Assembly: GCA_036873135.1 (NCBI GenBank)
Contig: JAPTYO010000004.1
Location: 34,877,105-34,941,104, forward strand
Source: Clarkia xantiana subsp. parviflora
Taxonomy: Eukaryota > Streptophyta > Magnoliopsida > Myrtales > Onagraceae
Reading direction: 5' to 3'
DNA: 64,000 nt
Shown: positions 59,366-64,000 of the stretch, piece by piece
Position numbering within the stretch: position 1 is the first letter of the stretch
How the letters are laid out: the number at the start of each line of letters is the position of its first letter
Program-made: the position numbers and the translations under genes
The notes under the pieces: model-generated
Databases searched by the model: none
What the model was told of the DNA's origin: nothing
What the model saw: only the letters and a program-made list of their open reading frames with translations

Positions 59366-62300
59366 TATATATATATATAAATTTAGGTAGAGAGATGAAT
59401 TCAAATGCAACCAGGAGCTAGGGATTTCCAAATTTGCAATTTCCAATGCACATATTAAGTTCGGCTGCTGGAGGATTCTTTTCTGTTAAATCGCAGCTTC
59501 CAAGCAACTTCTGCAGGATCAAAGCAATTGCTCCGCGTGAAAAAGCAATTGCTCCGCGTTAAAAAATCAATTAATTCTCATTCAAAAGGAGAATACATTA
59601 ATAACAAAAAAAAAATCATTCAACGAATAGTTCTTCATCTACCCGATAATGAATCTACAATTAATTCAAATTAATAGTTAACCAACAAACTTGACTTTTC
59701 ATCTACCCATAATCTCACCACGAAATCATCTATATATAATGAAGAGGAATCACTGTAGAAATTAAGGGGTTTGATAACTCAAAAATTGAGACAATAACTG
59801 AACAACACGAAGAACACAACGGGATGTTGAATCAACGATCACTCTCTCACCGCAGATGAAGCGGATGGAGTAGCGTGACGGTGTGCCTGTCATGACGATA
59901 AATCTTGTGGCTAAAAGAGAGGTGATGAAGTACGTTCCTTTTATTTTATCATTTTTTTTTATCTGGAAGAACAACAACAAAGCTGGTGAGCGGATCTCTA
60001 CAAGAGGAGTTACAGAAGATGGCCTTCGTACAGAGGGGCGTGCTCGACGGCAGACAACGGAAGAGGCATGCACAGGCTAAGGAGCTGGAGGAAGAAGAGA
60101 AGGAAACACAGTAGTAGAGAGAAGGTAAGTAGGGTTTAACTGGTAAAAGTTATCAATAAATATGTCTGCAACTGAAACTATGGGTGGGCTTCATATGGGT
60201 GGAACCAAATAAAAGCTACGGAGGAATTCTATGTACGTGGGTTTATTTTGATATGGGTGGGCTTTAGTCATGTGGGCTTTTATTTTTAATTTTTAAGTTG
60301 AAATTACTGACTGTTTTTAATGATGAAATTACTGGGTTTTTTTTCTTTATAAACATGGTATAGCGAGACATTAAGGGTTTTAAGCCGCTCATTCATTGCT
60401 ATAGGAAGTACCCCAACTAACCCAAATAATTATTATTTGTACACAGCCAAATAATTTTCTTTTCTACTATATTCTATATAGTTGTGGTTTATTTATTTAT
60501 TTAGCCCACACATAATAATAAATGATGAAGGGATAAACAAGCCATATTAGATTTTTTATTGCCAATAGAAGATTAAGAAGTCAAGACTTTGAGTATGTAT
60601 TTGCTGTTGACTCATGAAATCTTAAACTTCAGGATTTTAGACTAATATATAGAATAAATATATTGTCCTTATCAAAATATTTTTAACCTCATCATTGAAA
60701 AACGATACAAAACTCTATACATATAGTTGTAAACACCTAATTTTGGTACGCGCAACACGTATATAACACGTTCAAAAATGTTATGTGTAACGCGTTTAAA
60801 AAAAGGAAATATTTAAACATAGAAGGTCACAGGGTTGCTAAAAATAGGTTTAGCTTAAATTAGGATAGAATATATGCATTAAATATCATGTAATATTCAG
60901 AAAAATATATATTATATATTTATGACAATTTTCATAAATATATATATGTAATTTTCGGAATAAATAATGGGTATATTTAGAAAAATGTGTTTTCCTAATA
61001 TTGGGACCTAATTTAGCTATAAAAGGACCACTTGTCCATGTAAAAAAACATCAAATCAATAATAATACATCAATTCTTAAAAACCGTTCAGTTTTGTCTC
61101 CTATTGAATAAAAGTTTTTTTTTCCCTTTCTCTTTCTTTCTCCCCCGCTGCTGAAGGCTCCCCGCCGGCGCCGGAGTTTCGACCCACAGCACTCCGCCCC
61201 GCCCGTCGCCCTGCCTGGCTGTCCGCCGTCCCTACTCGACCTCCCATCGCTGCTGCTCCGATCCTGCCCGTCCCCTCCGTGCATCAGGTCTGCTTTTTTT
61301 TCGTTTTTTTTTTGTTATTATTTAATAATTTGTTTTTTGTTTAAATTTTATGTTTATTCTTTATTATTATTATATTATGTTGGCTAGGTAATTAAAATGT
61401 AAATATAATTAGATAACATGTTTTTGTGAATATATGTGTATGATATGTAAATACTAAATTGTATCATGTTTGGAGCATGTTTAGTTTTGTTTAGATTGTA
61501 TTTCAATTAGGAGAATTAGATGCTTATTAGCTTTTTTTTAGGTTTATATTTATTGTTAATAATAGTTTTTGCGTAAAAATTAGTTTAGTTCTTTTTCATA
61601 ACGTTAGATTAGTTTGACGTAACGAATGTTTAAATTTTAAAAAGTGGCAATTAAGTGAATTGAGTACCGAATGGGCAAGGTTAAAAATTATATTTTTAAT
61701 TCGTAATAGAACCCCCGAACTCGGCTTTCTGATCGTAGACAGATTTTATACCTTTTAATTCGTTATTCGCTTAGGTAATTTAGGATTCTAGTTAGCCTTA
61801 ATTAACTAGTGGCGACTCTTTTCAAAATTGCACGTTTTCAAACGTAATTCGCCATAGGTCAGATTTTAGGTCCGACAATTTGGCGACTCTGCTGGGGACG
61901 TTTAGAGGGTTCCGGCTCATTGTATTCGCTTATTGCCATGTTTTTTAGTTTTCATATTTTATTATCTTCACCATTCTAACTTTGTTTTTCTTTTTTACAG
62001 GTACAAAGTGTAGAATTTAAACTTTTTTTTTGGCATTGTTTGAATTCGCACACACCAATTTAGTGTAATATACAAAATGCCTAATTCCCAGGGCAACTAG
62101 GAACCCCGGAGGGTTAGTAACGGTACGACCGCGCGGCCGAGCCGTCGGAACGACTCAGAACAACTCCACTCGCTTGTGAAGGTCTTATGATCCCTATGAT
62201 GGGGTGAGGAAACCACCTTGTCGGGAACCTATCGGTGGAACCTACCTTGTACAGTAAAGCCACACATTTTTTACCCCCTAACATGTTGTGTTTTATCCGT

Positions 62301-64000
62301 GTTTTTTTGTTGTTGTAAAAAAAAATGAGTTGTCAGGAAAACTGTAAGTTTTTTTAACTGTGTAATTTTTATTCTCATGCATTCATCTTCTTGCATTTTT
62401 AAAAAAAAAAAACAAAAAAAAAACTTTTTTTCAGCTAAGTAGTCGGACATTTATAAATTTTCTTTCCGAACATGCATTTTGTATGCATTGTTTTTTTTTT
62501 AAAAAAAAAACTCTTACCTGGATTTATTTTTTTTTCAAACTTGCGTTTCATACGCATTACTTTTTTCTTAAAAAAACCTCTTCAGGTAAGTTGTAATTTT
62601 TTAGTGCATCATACATGCATTGTTAAAAAAAAACATTTTAGAAAAAAATTGTGATTCCTCTTTAGCTATTAGAGCTTCTAATTTCGAACGTGCATTCCAC
62701 ATGCATCATTTCAAAAAAACTTTTTACCTGAATTGTTTTATTTTTAAATAATGCATCAAATATGCATTAATTTTTTAAAAAAAAATTAGATAAATCGTAA
62801 ACTCTCTTAGTTTTAGAGCTCTTTGTTTAAAAAACCTTTTACCTGATTTTTTTTTTAAATGTGCATCTCATATGCATTATTTTCGAAAAAAACCTTTCAG
62901 GTAAATTGTAATTTTCTTAGTTGTGGAATTTTTATTTTTAAGTTTCCATCTTGTATTTATTGTTGTGAATTTATGCATTCTTTTAAAAAAAAACTTTTCA
63001 CCTGATTTTTTTAATCTTGAGCAACCAAGATGCATTTTTTTTCCTCGTTAAAAAAATAAAAAACAAAAAAATCTTTTCAGATAGCTTGTAAGTTTTCTTA
63101 ACTGTACAACTTTCATCTCATGTACATCTTATAGTTGTTGAACTTTTGATTCCAAACATGCATTGCATTTGCATTTGTTTTTATAAAAAATTCTACCTGG
63201 ATTTTTCATTTTGTACATATGTATTATTCAGGTAAACTGGTTGTAAGTTGTAAATTTATTAGAAGTAGAACTTTAACTTTCGAGCATGCATGAGCTTTTA
63301 AAAAAATTCAAAGTGTCATTCAGTTTATCCAAGGTGTTACACTTTTTCGGCAAGATCTTCATTTCAACATTCGCATGAGCTAGTGTTTAAAAAAAAAGAT
63401 TTGATTCTATTATTTCTCAAAAAAATAGTCTAACTGATCAGTTGAGTGCGACTATTCGAGTTTAAACAAAGGACGAGAAAACCTTTTTTAAAAAAACTTT
63501 GTTTTGAGCATCTGTCCTGCGTTCGAGCCAGATAGTGCACTCAGCGAATTCAGCTAAACTCCAAGCTAGTGCAAAACACCTTAGATCATAAATTTTGGTT
63601 CTTTCTGAAATGTAATCAAAATTATGAAATGAATGACATTAGAAGTTTTCCGAAAAATCATGCATGACTCATTTGATTCTTTATACTAACTTCCGTGTCT
63701 GGTCTTTTCAGGTACCCTTGGTTAGGTATCCTGCACATACGAGCTGTGTCGGCCAAATGGGGCAACAAAAAAGAACGTGCAGCCATTCAGTTGCACGAAG
63801 CACAAATTGCGCATTCGGGATATCCAACACTCTGGTATGATGACTTGTACTTGGTTTTTCCTTGATATTTGAGTGTCCCTACTATTTTTTAAGATCAGAC
63901 GACCACTTCGACGAGGTCGCAACCACGTGAAACGTGACTGCTCCAAAGAACTTACATGTCAAAGTTCCACCCACCATATGTGGAATTCATACGCGTCCCG
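59366..64000 (+). mobile_element. Helitron with nested element A, left part (unit 4)
   Basis: Left Helitron terminus as in units 2 and 3. The right terminus lies beyond the window. 59366-60727 holds no recognised gene. Confidence 0.82.
60728..64000 (+). mobile_element. LTR element A, left part (unit 4)
   Basis: 5' LTR 60728-61877 (TATA box 61018-61025), preceded by ATAGT at 60723-60727. Primer-binding site at 61881-61899, then the T/A-tract repeats and the start of the mid-region. Homopolymer lengths differ slightly from units 2 and 3. Confidence 0.88.

Larger units (their letters stand above)
55635..64000 (+). repeat. Tandem unit 4 of the array, cut by the window
   Basis: Begins at 'tttacaatgatatcataat' and follows units 2 and 3 through gene, Copia relic, Helitron and the first part of element A. 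The last 25 bases show the uninterrupted element B target 'ccatatgtggaattc'. Confidence 0.92.

Overview
The window is plant nuclear DNA, most likely from a eudicot. The evidence is an AT-rich background, a cytokinin-type response regulator with a plant GARP/Myb-like DNA-binding domain, and plant-style Copia, Helitron, Mutator-like (MULE) and LTR elements nested in one another. I see no rRNA, tRNA, CRISPR or bacterial operon structure. I cannot name the species.

The core is a tandem array. The same intronless 345-residue gene for a receiver-GARP (type-B-like) response regulator occurs four times on the + strand, at 5042, 15729, 30929 and 56260, with identical predicted protein. Units 2, 3 and 4 begin at about 15104, 30303 and 55635. 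Units 2 and 3 have the same length (about 15.2 kb) once a 10.1 kb insertion is subtracted from unit 3. Each of these units contains the gene, a decayed Copia gag-protease-integrase, a Helitron that cut the integrase codons, and a 7.4 kb LTR element (element A) nested in the Helitron. Unit 1 (256-6361) is a more diverged version. It lacks that Helitron, so it preserves the uninterrupted integrase site, and it has its own 2.1 kb Helitron at 2576-4674 for which units 2-4 keep the empty site.

Region by region: 1-255 is the end of an LTR; 256-6361 is unit 1; 6362-6831 is a rearranged junction. 6832-15103 holds a MULE with two convergent genes: an apparently intact two-exon GRF-zinc-finger/transmembrane gene on the + strand, and a decayed mudrA-like transposase on the - strand. 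A 540 bp foldback element with a 9 bp target duplication sits near the upstream end of the transposase. 15104-30302 is unit 2. 30303-55634 is unit 3, with a very young LTR element (element B, 38652-48779, minus orientation) inserted into element A. 55635-64000 is the start of unit 4, cut off by the window inside element A.

Nested insertions and empty sites give a relative order: Copia relic; then the integrase Helitron; then element A inside it; then amplification of units 2-4; then element B in unit 3 only. Unit 1 is identical to the others over about 1.4 kb (promoter, coding region, start of the 3' UTR) but differs visibly on both sides, which suggests gene conversion. The only clearly functional-looking host genes are the response regulator copies; nearly everything else is transposon sequence.
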